A DNA stretch of 64,000 nt from Pempheris klunzingeri (GCF_042242105.1 NC_092027.1:13944721-14008720), one strand, 5' to 3'; numbered from the stretch's first letter, positions 11,358 to 22,631 are shown. Notes: generated from the letters alone by a model not told the origin. Made by a program: numbers and translations.

Positions 11358-13800
11358 TGATTTCTAAGGTCCGTACACGCTCTGTGAACTGACTACAGGA
11401 AGAGATTCTACGCAGTAAGACAGAGATTTGCCAAACAGAGAGAGAGAGAGAGGAGAGGAGGCTGTAATTAGTTTGTACAGTATCTATTGGAGTGAATATG
11501 CCTTTGTTTTGTTCTTGTGATGAGCTTTTGGTTATTTATGAGCCTGCTCAGCAGGTGGAATGTGTCTTTATTTCAAAGTCTTGTCACCCTCTCGAAGGTC
11601 AACGAGGACTTGATGGCCTCATCACCATTTCAGTTACAAACAGGTTTTGTTTGTAACCTGCTCCATCTATGCTCTCATATGATTTCATCTGAGTGTCACA
11701 TACCTGCCTCATAATGCATGTACACCCAGGATACATGCCATAGTTATTTAGGTGTATGATGTGGAGCTTTTTTGGTTATTGTGTGGTAGCTTATAATATA
11801 ACACAAGCAGCAGCCAGTTCACTTAACACCTGAACTTTTTTCACTGAGGTTCTGTCTTTTCACTAAAAGCCTCGGTGAACAATAAAAGGTGCACCGTTTA
11901 ATCGTGTTGTGTATCTGGCACGTTAAGGAAGCATTGTGAGAGGTTTTTATCGACTGACTGTGACGTTTGAAACACTAACGCTCACCTGAACGTACCAGAA
12001 ACACTGTTGTTGAATAAGTGATAAGTGGTTTTGGTTCTCCTTGTTTTCCTGTTATTAGTCCTGGTTGACTTTTATCCAAACACTCCTCATGCACTCTTCT
12101 CTATGACGTTTTTGTGTGAATAGATAATGATAATTTTACATTGTAAATAATATGGACCTATACAAATTTCAATGCCAAATGTCATATTGAGTCCTGCAGC
12201 ATAGATGTACTGTAGGGGTCTTGGAGTTTTTGGAGTCATCGGTGTCTTTTTTTTTTTTTTTTATTAATCAGAGAATTGGATTTCCTTGAGTGAGCCCTGG
12301 AATGACGTCTTGTCTGTGATCATTTAAAGCAGATCTGACTCCCAGAATAAATGCTTTCTGACATGACGGCTGATTTCAAGTTACAAGATGGCATCCAACT
12401 CACCTCGGATTGCTATGGAAACACAACTCCATCATAGAGCCATTTTTCTTTTTTAGTCCTTGAGTTGTGTTGTGCTAACAGATAAGTCAAAGCACTGCAC
12501 CACAGACCTTTGTTAAGAAATAGCTTTATTCGACATTTTGACATCGATGATACTTGCTTATTGACTGAAAAGATCACTTAATTCAGAAGTGGTCCTGTGT
12601 TAACTGTCTGTGAAAACAAACATGGGGTTTGGACAGAATAATAGAAGCACAAGGTCACAGACTTTCTCCGTTGTATATGTAATAAGACTGATAGGATTTT
12701 TACAGCTTTGGTTCACCTATTGATTAAAGTTACGACTCTAACATCGGTTCTCATTATTGTGGCCCCCCACCTACATATTGGCTGAAAAAAAAAAATCAAA
12801 TAAATCCTCAATTTCTGACTTCTTACTGTTGACACAGCTGTTACATGTGAAAAACATGTCTTTGTTATTTAAATCACAGAGCCAGCCTGTCGGCTTGTTA
12901 ATACACACATCGCTTTGGCTCAATCTGTCGTCACCAGGAAACATAATGCAGCATGTAATGAGGGGAATTCATCAGAAATTAGAAGTAGTGATGATGATAG
13001 ACGCAAGTGAAGACATGAACAATACACCCATTAGAACCACAAGTCTGTCAAAGTGTTTGTGTTATTTTGTCCTTGCCCTGTATCTTTTCCAGCTACTTCA
13101 CTGGTACATTTCTACTGAGAAGGCGAGATTCCTAAACGTTACGTAGCGATGCATGTCTTGCATTGTTTGGGTAGTAACAAAACAGGGGGGGTAAAGTGCA
13201 ATACAGTAGAAATGTTTTTGCCACAAGTGTTCCAACACAAAGCCTTGCAGAACACAGAGCTGCTTTCTGCTGCACGTCACAATGAATCAAATGGACAAGG
13301 GTGGACTGTGATTTCACAAACAGTTTTAGTGCCAAAAACATCTTTGGTTCTCTTGAAGACTCGCTTTTAAACATAACTCTTGTGTTATTAGCAGCTCAGT
13401 AATCGCCTGTGCTTTAACTTTAGCCTGTTGTTACCAACACTTCCTGTAGATGCTCTGACACAGAATGTGGAGCCAGTTTTGCAGACCCCGTTAGAGTCAC
13501 CCATGTTGATTAACTCAACATAATTTCACATTCAGTGTCATTGAAAGGCCTTGTGGAATCATTTTTACTATCAAACTGTACATGACGCACACATGCACAA
13601 ACACACCTGCTCATTGTGTTCAAAGAGCAGAATAATTGTGCTACACTAGTTATTTATTGTAATATATTGTTTATTTAAGTATTCTTGAGGTGGCAAGAGT
13701 TCATGTGCCAAGTTCAGAGGTTCAACAATGTGAAAGAGCAGTCTCGAGAGGAAACGATGTCTGCGGTTTGAAGCTGCAATGCTGGAATGTAAAAGTACTT
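11358..13800. other. Intergenic; left edge of lectin duplications
   Basis: No gene is seen. About 12030-12380 resembles 23460-23790 (shared words include AATGTCATATTGAGTCCTGC versus AAATGTCACATTGAGTCCTG, then a shared TGATTTCCTTGA-type stretch), so the duplicated lectin neighbourhood reaches this far left. The 129-codon frame at 12757-13146 has no recognisable domain and no supporting context. Confidence 0.5.
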
Positions 13801-13802
13801 GT

Positions 13803-14047
13803 TGTTGTGTTTAGTGGCCACTTGAGGGCAGCAGAGGAGTAAGTCAGTGTGATGATGTTCGTCTCTTTCCTCTGGTGTCAAACTCTGCAATGGACAGGAG
13901 ACCAACAGGAAGGTGTATTTACTGTTTTGTCGGCCGCTGTCACAACTGTGTAAAGTTATGTTTTTTAGGCAATGTTGTTTAAAACCTGTTTGCATGTTTC
14001 AAAGAAAAACACAAAGTTCACAATGCAAGAGAGGACACGTTGAAGGC
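13803..14047 (+). repeat. Duplicated block A (copy 1 of 2)
   Basis: About 240 bp, nearly identical to 22130-22362. Shared words include TGGACAGGAGACCAACAGGA and AGGTGTATTTACTGTTT, ending in AAGAGAGGACACGTTGAA-like sequence. Here it lies upstream of the lectin at 14480; in the other copy it abuts a truncated lectin, so the block duplicated together with lectin genes. Confidence 0.85.
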
Positions 14048-14479
14048 TTTGTACTACTGTAATATTGTTGATGTAAATATATGCCCATGTTTAGTATGTT
14101 GTTATTATTTATCTGTTGTAAATGGAAAAAAAATAGTCAACCACAAAGCAATACGTCTCCCCTCGTGTCCCCTCAACCTTCTGACAGCTGAAGCCACATG
14201 TCTTTTCTAAAGCTACATTTTACTATGTCAAAATTTGACTGAACTGAATAAATTATAGGTTTTATGTGACATCTCTGGGTGAGCTTGTGGTCTTTATTGG
14301 CTTATGTTCAGATACTGTGTAGTTGTGTACAACTGAAAGAGTTTGCTAAGTGGATTTGACCAATGATAACACAGTGAAAGCACCCTCTCTGGAACAGAGA
14401 AAAGAAAATCACTTTCCACTGTCTCTGCTAGATTCACATCCAGCAGTGTAGATCATGTACTGGAGTTTTGGACACCAAC

Positions 14480-15016
14480 ATGCTCTTGTTCCTCTTCTTG
14501 TTTGGTCTGGCTCTGGGCGCCGTATCTCCCCCAGATGACTGTGAAGTGAATCTACAGCTCGGCAACTGTGACATGTTCTGGTATGATTTCAACTCTATCC
14601 ACAGTCTGGAGGAACCGAAATTCGTCAAGTCCCTGATCAAGAACTTTGACCCTGCTGAGGGATGGACCCGGATCGGGCTCAGTGACACCCAGAAGGAAAG
14701 AGGATGGATGTGGTCTGATGGGTCTGCTGTCAAATTTGTCTTTTGGGGTGCAGGACAGCCAGACGACAGTGGAAATAATGAAGACTGTGTCCACAGCAAC
14801 TTTGATACAGATTTAAAATGGAACGACCACCAGTGTTCCCAAACATTTACTTTTGTTTGTGCATCTCGCAGAATTTGTCCTTGGCTACAAAAAGGGTTTT
14901 GTCTGATTCAACTCTTGACTTTCCACCTTTTGCTCTATGCATTAAGACTGCATGCTAAAATTACAAAAGTGCAAGTGCACACTCAGAAATCATCTCATTA
15001 TCTTTCATTTTCATGA
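14480..15016 (+). pseudogene. C-type lectin copy with internal deletion and lost stop
   Basis: It starts with the family signal peptide (MLLFLFLFGLALGAVS) and keeps the second half of the C-type lectin domain: WSDGSAVKFVFWGAGQPDD, WNDHQC, FVCASRRICP. Compared with the copy at 25234 it lacks 84 bases in frame, removing 28 residues (GRCFKY...GANLV) that include two conserved cysteines and the first helix. WIGL is changed to RIGL. The family stop TAG after ICP is TGG here, so the frame runs about 46 residues into former 3' UTR before TGA at 15014-15016. The domain cannot fold normally. Transcription is possible, since the upstream region (14280-14479) is homologous to the promoters of the intact copies but lacks their ATAAAAG box. 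Confidence 0.8.
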
Positions 15017-15035
15017 ATGTTGCTCACTATAATAA

Positions 15036-15038
15036 TTC

Positions 15039-15109
<71 letters not shown>

Positions 15110-15121
15110 CACACACACATA
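15036..15121. repeat. AT/AC microsatellite at Tc1 insertion
   Basis: Mixed (AC)n and (AT)n tracts immediately left of the Tc1 element, with another AT tract on its right (16724-16743). The element inserted at a TA within a simple repeat. Confidence 0.85.
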
Positions 15122-16723
15122 CAGGTGCTGGTCATATAATTAGAATATCATGAAAAAGTTGATTTATTTCAGTAATTCCATTCAAAAAGTGAAATTTGTA
15201 TATTATATTCATTCATTACACACAGACTGATATATTTCAAGTGTTTATTTCTTTTAATTTTGATGATTATAACTGACAACTAATGAAAAACCCAAATTCA
15301 GTATCTCAGAAAATTTGAATATTGTGGAAAGGTTCAATATTGAAGACACCTGGTGCCACACTCTAATCAGCTAATTAACTCAAAACACCTGCAAAGGCCT
15401 TTAAATGGTCTCTCAGTCTAGTTCTGTAGGCTACACAATCATGGGGAAGACTGCTGACCTGACAGTTGTCCAAAAGATGACCATTGACACCTTGCACAAG
15501 GAGGGCAAGACACAAAAGGTCATTGCTAAAGAGGCTGGCTGTTCACAGAGCTCTGTGTCCAAGCACATTAATAGAGAGGCGAAGGGAAGGAAAAGATGTG
15601 GTAGAAAAAAGCGTACAAGCAATAGCGATAACCGCAACCTGGAGAGGATTGTGAAACAAAACCCATTCAAAAATGTGGGGGAGATTCACAAAGAGTGGAC
15701 TGCAGCTGGAGTCAGTGCTTCAAGAACCACCACGCACAGACGTATGCAAGACATGGGTTTCAGCTGTCGCATTCCTTGTGTCAAGCCACTCTTGAACAAC
15801 AGACAGCGTCACAAGCGTCTCGCCTGGGTTAAAGACAAAAAGGACTGGACTGCTGCTGAGTGGTCCAAAGTTATGTTCTCTGATGAAAGTAAATTTTGCA
15901 TGTCCTTTGGAAATCAAGGTCCCAGAGTCTGGAGGAAGAGAGGAGAGGCACAGAATCCACGTTGCTTGAAGTCGAGTGTAAAGTTTCCACAGTCAGTGAT
16001 GGTTTGGGGTGCCATGTCATCTGCTGGTGTTGGTCCACTGTGTTTTCTTAGGTCCAAGGTCAACGCAGCCGTCTACCAGGAAGTTTTTGAGCACTTCATG
16101 CTTCCTGCTGCTGACCAACTTTATGGAGATGCAGATTTCATTTTCCAACAGGACTTGGCACCTGCACACAGTGCCAAAGCTACCAGTACCTGGTTTAAGG
16201 ACCAGTTCTTAATTGACTAGCAAACTCGCCTGACCTTAATCCCATAGAAAATCTATGGGGTATTGTGAAGAGGAAAATGCGATACGCCAGACCCAACAAT
16301 GCAGAAGAGCTGAAGGCCACTATCAGAGCAACCTGGGCTCTCATAACACCTGAGCAGTGCCAAAGACTGATCGACTCCATGCCACGCCGCATTGCTGCAG
16401 TAATTCAGGCCAAAGGAGCCCCAACTAAGTATTGAGTGCTGTACATGCTCATACTTTTCATGTTCATACCTTTCAGTTGGCCAACTTTTCTAGAAATCTT
16501 TTTTTTGTATCAGTCTTAAGTAATATTCTAATTTTCTGAGATACTGAATTTGAGTTTTTCATTAGTTGTCAGTTATAATCATCAAAAGTAAAAGAAATAA
16601 ACACTTGAAATATATCAGTCTGTGTGTAATGAATGAATATAATATACAAATTTCACTTTTTGAATGGAATTACTGAAATAAATCAACTTTTTCATGATAT
16701 TCTAATTATATGACCAGCACCTG
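15122..16723 (+). mobile_element. Tc1-like transposon, copy 1
   Basis: A 1602-bp element starting CAGGTGCTGGTCATATAATT and ending in its inverted complement, with terminal inverted repeats of about 205 bp and TA on both sides (15120-15121, 16724-16725). It carries one transposase frame on the + strand, now broken. Length, TA target and long inverted repeats are typical of fish Tc1 elements. It lies downstream of the 14.5-kb lectin copy. Confidence 0.95.
15441..16435 (+). pseudogene. Tc1 transposase, frameshifted
   Basis: The frame opens at ATG 15441 (MGKTADLTVVQKMTIDTL). The helix-turn-helix region (KVIAKEAGCSQSSVSKH) and paired-like domain are followed by the catalytic region with the first Asp (MFSDESKF) and second Asp (FQQDLAPAHSAK). 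Near 16203-16218 a short deletion shifts the frame and a TAG ends it at 16218-16220. The rest, including the DD34E glutamate region and the ending GAPTKY (stop 16433-16435), continues in another frame. The copy cannot make a full transposase. Confidence 0.92.
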
Positions 16724-16743
16724 TATGTATATATATATATATA

Positions 16744-17445
16744 ATTTCAATGGCGTGTCAAAGAAAATATTTCTATCTCTATTCTCTCCCTCTATTTCTA
16801 TTTTTTTTCCTCATTGGCCCACAGAAAATTGTATAGATGTAAAAAAAAGTAATGTAACAGTTGACAATAATATGGGTTCATATATGAATCAAAGATTGTT
16901 GATGATGATCATTTTTATCTCCACAAGTCCAAAATATGTTCACTGTGGTAACTTAGCTAAGTTAACGCAGGATGTGGTTTGTCTTGGACTTACTGAGATA
17001 TCTCTCATTTCACATTGCACAAATGTTTTATTCCATATATGTAGAATATGTAAAGCTGTTATGGACACAATATTGAAAGACATGAAGTAATGGGAAGAGA
17101 ATGATGAAGATGTTTGCGATGAATGTATTCTCGCCTCCTATTCTCCTTTACTGCATGAACAACACACAACAAAACTGATCTCAATAGATCCCTTCTGTGT
17201 ACTAAGTGTAAATTGACAGCTGGATTGTGCATGCTTTGCTTTGGCGAAAAGCAAATGAAAAGCTCAGTGCCAAAATAAAGGGACTTGGTCCAAAGGTTGA
17301 AGGGCTGAAAGCTTCCCGGCATTTCTACTGAACAAATACCAGAGATGGATTTGCCTGTTTCAAATAACCATTGAGGGATAGTGTAGAGTATAATATAATC
17401 TATCTATCTATCGATAATTATAGCTTTAATGTGACATCCCCACGT
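16744..17445. other. Spacer in lectin array
   Basis: No gene seen. The part around 17230-17360 (ACTTGGTCCAAAG, GAAGCTTCC, ATTTCTA...GAACA words) recurs in diverged form near 21120-21290 and 24245-24380, showing it belongs to the duplicated lectin unit. Confidence 0.45.
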
Positions 17446-17609
17446 TTGCCAAGTGCCTTGGACCAATGATAACACACCAACCGTGCAAACACCCTCCCTG
17501 ATGCAGATAAAAGAAAGTGGCCTTTCAACTGTTTCTGCAAGATTCTCAATCTCACCCATCAGTGCAGATCACTTACTCCAAAGACTCTGACAGAGACTCT
17601 GACACCAAC
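17446..17609 (+). promoter_or_regulatory. Lectin promoter and 5' UTR
   Basis: Contains a CCAAT box (17463-17467) and a TATA-like ATAAAAG (17507-17513) about 100 bases before the ATG. The same block, nearly base for base, precedes the other intact lectin (25070-25233). No intron signal lies between the TATA-like box and the start codon. Confidence 0.65.
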
Positions 17610-18095
17610 ATGCTCTTGTTCCTCTTCTTACTTGGTCTGGCTCTGGGCGCCGTGTCTCCTTCAGATGACCGTCAAGTGAGGCTGCTGCGCGGCAACTGTC
17701 CCATGTTTTGGTTCAACTTCAACGGCCGCTGCTTCAAGTACGTCGCCACACGTATGACCTGGGCTGATGCAGAGCTCCACTGTGTGTCAGAGGGAGCCAA
17801 CCTGGTGTCTATCCACAGTCTGGAGGAACAGAAATTCGTCAAAACCCTGATCAAGAACTTTGACCACGCTGAGGGACGGACCTGGGTCGGGCTCAGTGAC
17901 ATCCACAAAGAAGGCAAATGGATGTGGTCTGATGGCTGTGCTGTCAAATTTGTCTTTTGGAGTGCAGGAGAGCCAAACAATCAGGGAGGGGAAAACTGTG
18001 TGGAGAACAACTTTGGCACACATCTGAAGTGGAATGATGTCCGGTGTGCTTCAGTTTTTCCCTCTGTTTGCGCATCTCGTGTAACCTGTCCTTAA
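17610..18095 (+). CDS. Secreted C-type lectin, EPN type (nattectin/ladderlectin-like)
   Basis: A complete single-exon gene of 161 residues: signal peptide (residues 1 to about 16, MLLFLFLLGLALGAVS), then one C-type lectin domain. Conserved cysteines at 30, 41, 58, 130, 146 and 154; WVGLSD at 92-97. The calcium/sugar site is complete: E121-P122-N123, E129 and W141-N142-D143. EPN normally favours mannose-type sugars in this superfamily. Small secreted fish lectins of this kind bind microbial or cell-surface sugars. Start chosen at ATG 17610 because it opens a clear signal peptide; the in-frame extension upstream begins at GTG and would bury it. An extra Cys110 (TCT to TGT-type change; Ser in the paralogs) may affect folding. 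The 3' region has AATAAA near 18175. Type II antifreeze proteins are relatives, but the intact sugar site favours a lectin. Confidence 0.88.
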   Translation: MLLFLFLLGLALGAVSPSDDRQVRLLRGNCPMFWFNFNGRCFKYVATRMTWADAELHCVSEGANLVSIHSLEEQKFVKTLIKNFDHAEGRTWVGLSDIHKEGKWMWSDGCAVKFVFWSAGEPNNQGGENCVENNFGTHLKWNDVRCASVFPSVCASRVTCP

Positions 18096-18593
18096 CAACT
18101 GAGACAGTTGCATATTGTAATTCTGATTAAACCTGGTCGCTGTTGCTCTGTAATGACACGTTAGACCTGCATAATAAAGAAACTAATCAGCACTTTTATG
18201 TTTGTGTACAGAAGTCATTTCATTCAAAGGAAATACTTTAAAAAACTCTATCTCAAAGTTTAGAATTGTTTAGATTTCGAAGAAAAGTAATTAACATTTA
18301 ACATTTACTTGAATTGATATTTAACATACATGCTGTTGTTCTGGTCCACATATCACCAACCAGACTAGTGCACTTTTAACTGCTTTTTTTTTTTAGAGGC
18401 CATCTAAAACATCCCCTCGGAGCCATATACATCTAAGCTGCTGGAAAAACTCCTTGTCTTTTCTGTCTTTGTAGGAATATGTGTAGTTTACTATTTAACT
18501 GGATCCACAAAAAACTACTACCACCATAACACAGTGGTGTCAGAGTTTTCCAGTGAAAAGAAAAGTGTATATATACACACACACACACACACA
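18096..18593. other. Lectin 3' UTR and spacer
   Basis: After the stop comes a family 3' UTR motif (GAGACAGTT...AACCTGGTC...GTTGCTCTG) also seen after the other copies, then AATAAA near 18175. From about 18240 to the Tc1 end I see nothing coding. A CA microsatellite (18575-18596) touches the transposon. Confidence 0.5.
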
Positions 18594-20137
18594 CACGTGC
18601 ATCTCAAAAAAATTAAATATCGTGAAAAAGTTAATTCATTTATATAATTCAATTCAAAAAGGGAAACCCATATACTATATAGATTACACACAAAATGAAA
18701 TATTTCAAGCCTTTATTTGTTTTAATTGTAATGATTGTGGCTTACAACTCATAAAAACCCCAAATTCAGTATCTCAGAAAATTAGAATATTACATAAAGC
18801 CAATTAAAAAAATATATATACAGAAATGTCGCCCTTCTGAAAAGTACGTTCATGTGTGCAATCAATACTTGGTTGGGGTTCCTTTTGCTTGAATTACTGC
18901 ATCAATGCGGCGTGGCATGGAGGCGATCAGTCTGTGGCACTGCTGAGGTGTTGTGGAAGCCCAGGTTGCTTTGATAGTGGCCTTCAGCTCGTCTGCATTG
19001 TTGGGTCTGGTGTCTGCCATCTTCTTCTTGATAATACCCCATAGATTCTCTATGGGGTTCAGGTCAGGGGAGTTTGCTGGCTGATCAAGCACACTAATAC
19101 CATGCTCAATAAACCAGGTTTTGGTAGTTTTGGCAGTGTGGGCAGGTGCCAAGTCCTGCTGGAAAAGAAAATCGGCATCTCCATTAAGCTTGTCAGCTGA
19201 TGGAAGCATGAAGTGCTCTAAAAGTTCCTGGTAGACGGCTGCATTGACTTTGATCTTGATAAAACACAAAGGACCGACACCAGCAGATGACATGGCTCCC
19301 CAAATGATCACTGACTGTGGAAATTTCACACTGGACTTCAAGCAACTTGGATTCTGTGCCTCTCCACTCTTCCTCCAGACTCTGCGACCTTGATTTCCAA
19401 ATGAAATGCAAAATGTACTTTCAGTCCGGCAACAGTCCTGTTCTTTTTCTCCTTGGCCCAGGAGAGACGCCTGTGACATTGTCTCTGGTTCAGGAGTGGC
19501 TTGACTTGAGGAATGCAACATTTGTAGCCCATGTCCAGGACACGTCTGTGTGTGGTGGCTCTTGATGCACTGACTCCAGCCTCAGTCCACTCCTTGTGAA
19601 GCTCCCCTTCTTGAATTCTTGAATCGGCTTTGCTTGACAGTCTTCTCAAGGCTGCGGTCATTCCTGTTGCTCGTGCACCTTTTCCGACCACAATTTTTCC
19701 TTCCACTCAACTTTCTATGAATGTGCTTGGATACCGCACTCTGTGAACAGCCAGCTTCTTAAGCAATTACCTTCTGTGGCTTACCCTCCTTGTGGAGAGT
19801 GTCAATGACTGTGTAGCATACTGAACCAGACTGAGAGGCCTTTTAATGGCTCAGGAAACTTTTGCAGGTGTTTTGAATGAATTACTTGATCAGAGTGTGA
19901 CAGTGTGAGCCTACAATATTGAACTTTTTCACAATATTCTAATTTTCTGAGATACTGAATTTGGGGTTTTTATGAGTTGTAAGCCACAATCATCACAATT
20001 AAAACAAATAAAGGCTTGAAATATTTCATTTTGTGTGTAATGAATCTATATAGTGTATGAGTTTCACTTTTTGAATTGAATTACAGAAATACAGAATTAA
20101 CTTTTTCATGATATTCTAATTTTTTGAGATGCACCTG
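18594..20137 (-). mobile_element. Tc1-like transposon, copy 2
   Basis: A 1544-bp element of a second Tc1 family. The right end reads GAGATGCACCTG followed by TA, and the left end begins CACGTGCATCTC (CAGGTG expected). Inverted repeats are about 205 bp. The transposase region runs on the - strand, opposite to copy 1. The left TA duplication is no longer visible, having merged with or mutated into a CA repeat. Confidence 0.92.
18862..19830 (-). pseudogene. Tc1 transposase, frame-broken, catalytic region deleted
   Basis: The - strand reading ends IQAKGTPTKY with TGA at 18862-18864. The C-terminal part keeps the second Asp (FQQDLAPAHTAK) and the Glu region (SPDLNPIENLWG). The N-terminal part (GELHKEWTEAGVSASRATTH, LSWAKEKKN) is in a different frame. 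Around 19415-19440 the segment that normally holds FSDES with the first catalytic Asp is missing. The 5' third (19710-19830) contains stops. It is dead and older looking than copy 1. Confidence 0.9.
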
Positions 20138-20252
20138 TATATTAAAAAAAAGATGTTCATGGGTTGAAGCTGCAATGCTGGAAAGTAAACATACTTGTTT
20201 TTTTTATTTTGTGAACCATAAAGTGAAGCTACTGTGTGCCAGCTGTTCCAGT

Positions 20253-20600
20253 CATGAGTGCATCGCCACACGTATGACCTGGGCTGGTGCAGAGCTCCAC
20301 TGTGTGTCAGAGGGAGCCAACCTGGTGTCTAACCACAGTCTGGAGGAACACGAATTTGTCAGATCACTGATGGTATGTAGGACATGGATGTATGTAGGAG
20401 GCTGGAGGACATGAACATTGTGTGAACAAGTATGAAGCACTTAAATGGACTGACAACCAATGATCTTCAGTCCATCTCACATAAGCTGTCCTCAGTAACT
20501 GAGACAGTTACATACATCTGATTCAACCTGGTCACATGTTGCTCTGTTGAAATGCTTTATGTCTCGACAATAGCGGCATAAATGTACACTCTTATGCTTG
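20253..20600 (+). pseudogene. C-type lectin fragment
   Basis: Only the middle of the domain remains: CIATRMTWAGAELHCVSEG, then NLVSNHSLEEHEFVRSLM. It opens without signal peptide or start and breaks off near 20373. The sugar-binding half is gone; the sequence resumes around 20490 in the family 3' UTR (CTGAGACAGTTACATAC, TTCAACCTGGTCAC). It is a remnant of a tandem copy. Confidence 0.85.
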
Positions 20601-22112
20601 TCATTTCACTAACCTTCATTTTCATGGCTATTGGGTATTCTCACTGTTAACTCCACTGGCCGATCAAAGGGAATATTACAAAGGAAATATAATATACGTA
20701 TGTTACTTTTAATAATCTCAAAACAAAAGATATAGCAGAAAGTGGCAATGATTGGGGTCCAAGCAGTTTGGGAGCATTGGGATGTTTGTTTCTTATTTAA
20801 TTGTAAAGAAGCAAAACTCCAAGACCAAGACCAAAGAAAGATACACATGCAGGTTAATCTTTTTTTTGTTTTGCTTTTGGATATCTTCTCCAGCTCCAAT
20901 ACAATATAGGATATTGCTTTGACAACACATGAGCACAACTGATCCCAGTTTATCCCTTTTGTGTAAATAGACAGGACTTACTTGGTCCAAATATTTTTAA
21001 GACCTCAGCCACCTAAAAGGGCACCTTGGACTCAAATGTAAGCTTTGAGCTTTGAGAAAATGTTTAGACTAGGTGGATCCAGGAAAAACCTACTACTGTA
21101 ACAAGAGTTTTTAGTTTTTCCAATGAAAAGCTCAGTGCCAAAGTAAAGGGAACTGACAGCATCTTTATTTAGCCTCTGATGAATCCCTTGTGCTGTGATG
21201 GAAGTGACTCGGACCAAAGGATGAAGGGCACATTGGACTGGAAGCTTCCTGGAATTTCTATGGAACACATATTCAGCAGGGATCGTGTGTAAACTTTATT
21301 TGTTTTGTTCCCCTATATCTTAGGCTGGTTTTGTTTGACTGTGATAACACTGATAAGAATTGACCTTATGAAAATATCATTACATAGAAAAACAAACACT
21401 TAATCAAACACTCTCCTGAATGTTCAACAACTGTTGATGAAGAGGGAACATTTATTGCTTGTCTTTATTGCCATGTCCTTGTTCCAAGTCCTGGTTAATT
21501 TTTATCTGAACATCCGTTGTAATTATTTTCCCGAAAGACATTATTATTATAAGATATTATTTCCTTTAAAGATAGACTCTGATCCCTTGTTCCCACCCAC
21601 ACGCCCCTGAATGGAAATGCAGCCAGCTTTGTGGACACTGATTCTCCAACTAATTCAAATCAAAAGCATATTTAAGTACTTCATATTATGTGGATGTAAA
21701 TTCTAAAGACCTGAAAAAGTCTGTTTATTGTACAGAAGGTATTGCTTAAGGTTGTACATAATATTCCTGCTTTTCAGGAGTTATTTATGTCCACAAACAT
21801 GACATAAAACATCCAATATGATAGTGGAAGGGACTCGATCAAGAGGAACACACACATTGTTAGCCTCCTGTCTGATAAACCTGTACGTTCAAATAAGAGG
21901 AACTTGAGCTGAATGAGTTTTTATTCTTCTATTTTTCGAAGAGAAAACTTGCTAGGAGTACAAGTTTTCACCAACATTAGCTAACGTGAGCTACTGGTAA
22001 TACGGGACAAAGTCAGGCTGTAGTAGCAAAGAGACAACATTGTGTTATTCATTTTCTTATGGAACAGTTTTGCTTTAAAGATGCAGCTTGTTGTGTTCAA
22101 AGAGCACAAGAG
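20601..22112. other. Lectin-unit spacer (duplicated)
   Basis: No gene seen. About 21300-21600 matches 23140-23450 in diverged form (GTTTGACTGTGA, AAATATCATTA, GTTGATGAA-type words), and 21650-21830 matches 24420-24560 (AAGTACTTCAT, GGATGTAAATT, TGCTTTTCAGGAGT). These are spacer parts of the tandem lectin unit. Confidence 0.55.
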
Positions 22113-22156
22113 CTCCTCTGCTGTCCTCAAGTGGCCACTTGAGGACAGCAGAGGAG
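22113..22156. repeat. Perfect 44-bp palindrome
   Basis: Two 22-base arms meet with no loop (centre between 22134 and 22135, GTGG|CCAC). Only the right arm exists at the paralogous site near 13814, so the left arm is an inverted copy made at this block's junction. Confidence 0.95.
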
Positions 22157-22362
22157 TAAGTCAGTGTGATGACGTTCATCTCTGTGCTCTGGTGTCAAAC
22201 TCTGTAATGGACAGGAGACCAACAGGAAGGTGTATTTACTGTTTAATCAGCCGCTGTCATGATTGTAAAATTACATCATGACAACAATGTTGTTTGAAAC
22301 CTTTTTGCATGTTCAAACAAAAAAACACAAAGTTCACAATACAAGAGAGGACACGTTGAACG
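22130..22362 (+). repeat. Duplicated block A (copy 2 of 2)
   Basis: Nearly identical to 13803-14047. Its right end (...GGACACGTTGAACG) joins directly to a truncated lectin at 22363. Confidence 0.85.
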
Positions 22363-22631
22363 TCTGGAGGAACACAATTCTGTCAAATCCCTGATTAAGA
22401 ACTAAGAGAGGCACCTGGATCGGACTCAGTGACGTCCACAAGGAAGGAGGATGGACATGGTCTGATGGTTGCGCTGTCAAATTTGTCTTTTGGAGCTTGG
22501 GTCAACCAGATAACGCTGGAGAAAATGAACACTGTGTGATCAAAATCTATGGCACACATCTGAAATGGAACGACGTCCCATGTTCTTTAATTCCTCCCTC
22601 TGTTTGTGCGTCTCATATAGCCTGTCCTTAA
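22363..22631 (+). pseudogene. C-type lectin pseudogene (C-terminal half)
   Basis: It begins inside the domain at LEEHNSVKSLIKN and hits TAA (about 22402). The remaining frame reads GTWIGLSDVHKEGGWTWSDG, then VKFVFWSLGQPDNAGENEHC, LKWNDVPC and SVCASHIACP, with the family stop TAA near 22629. There is no signal peptide or first half, and a QPD sugar motif. A family 3' UTR with AATAAA near 22718 follows. Confidence 0.87.

Noticed and set aside
17517-17609. Longer N-terminus for the lectins (31 extra residues)
   Set aside because: It would start at GTG and place the clear signal peptide internally; the region is promoter and 5' UTR.
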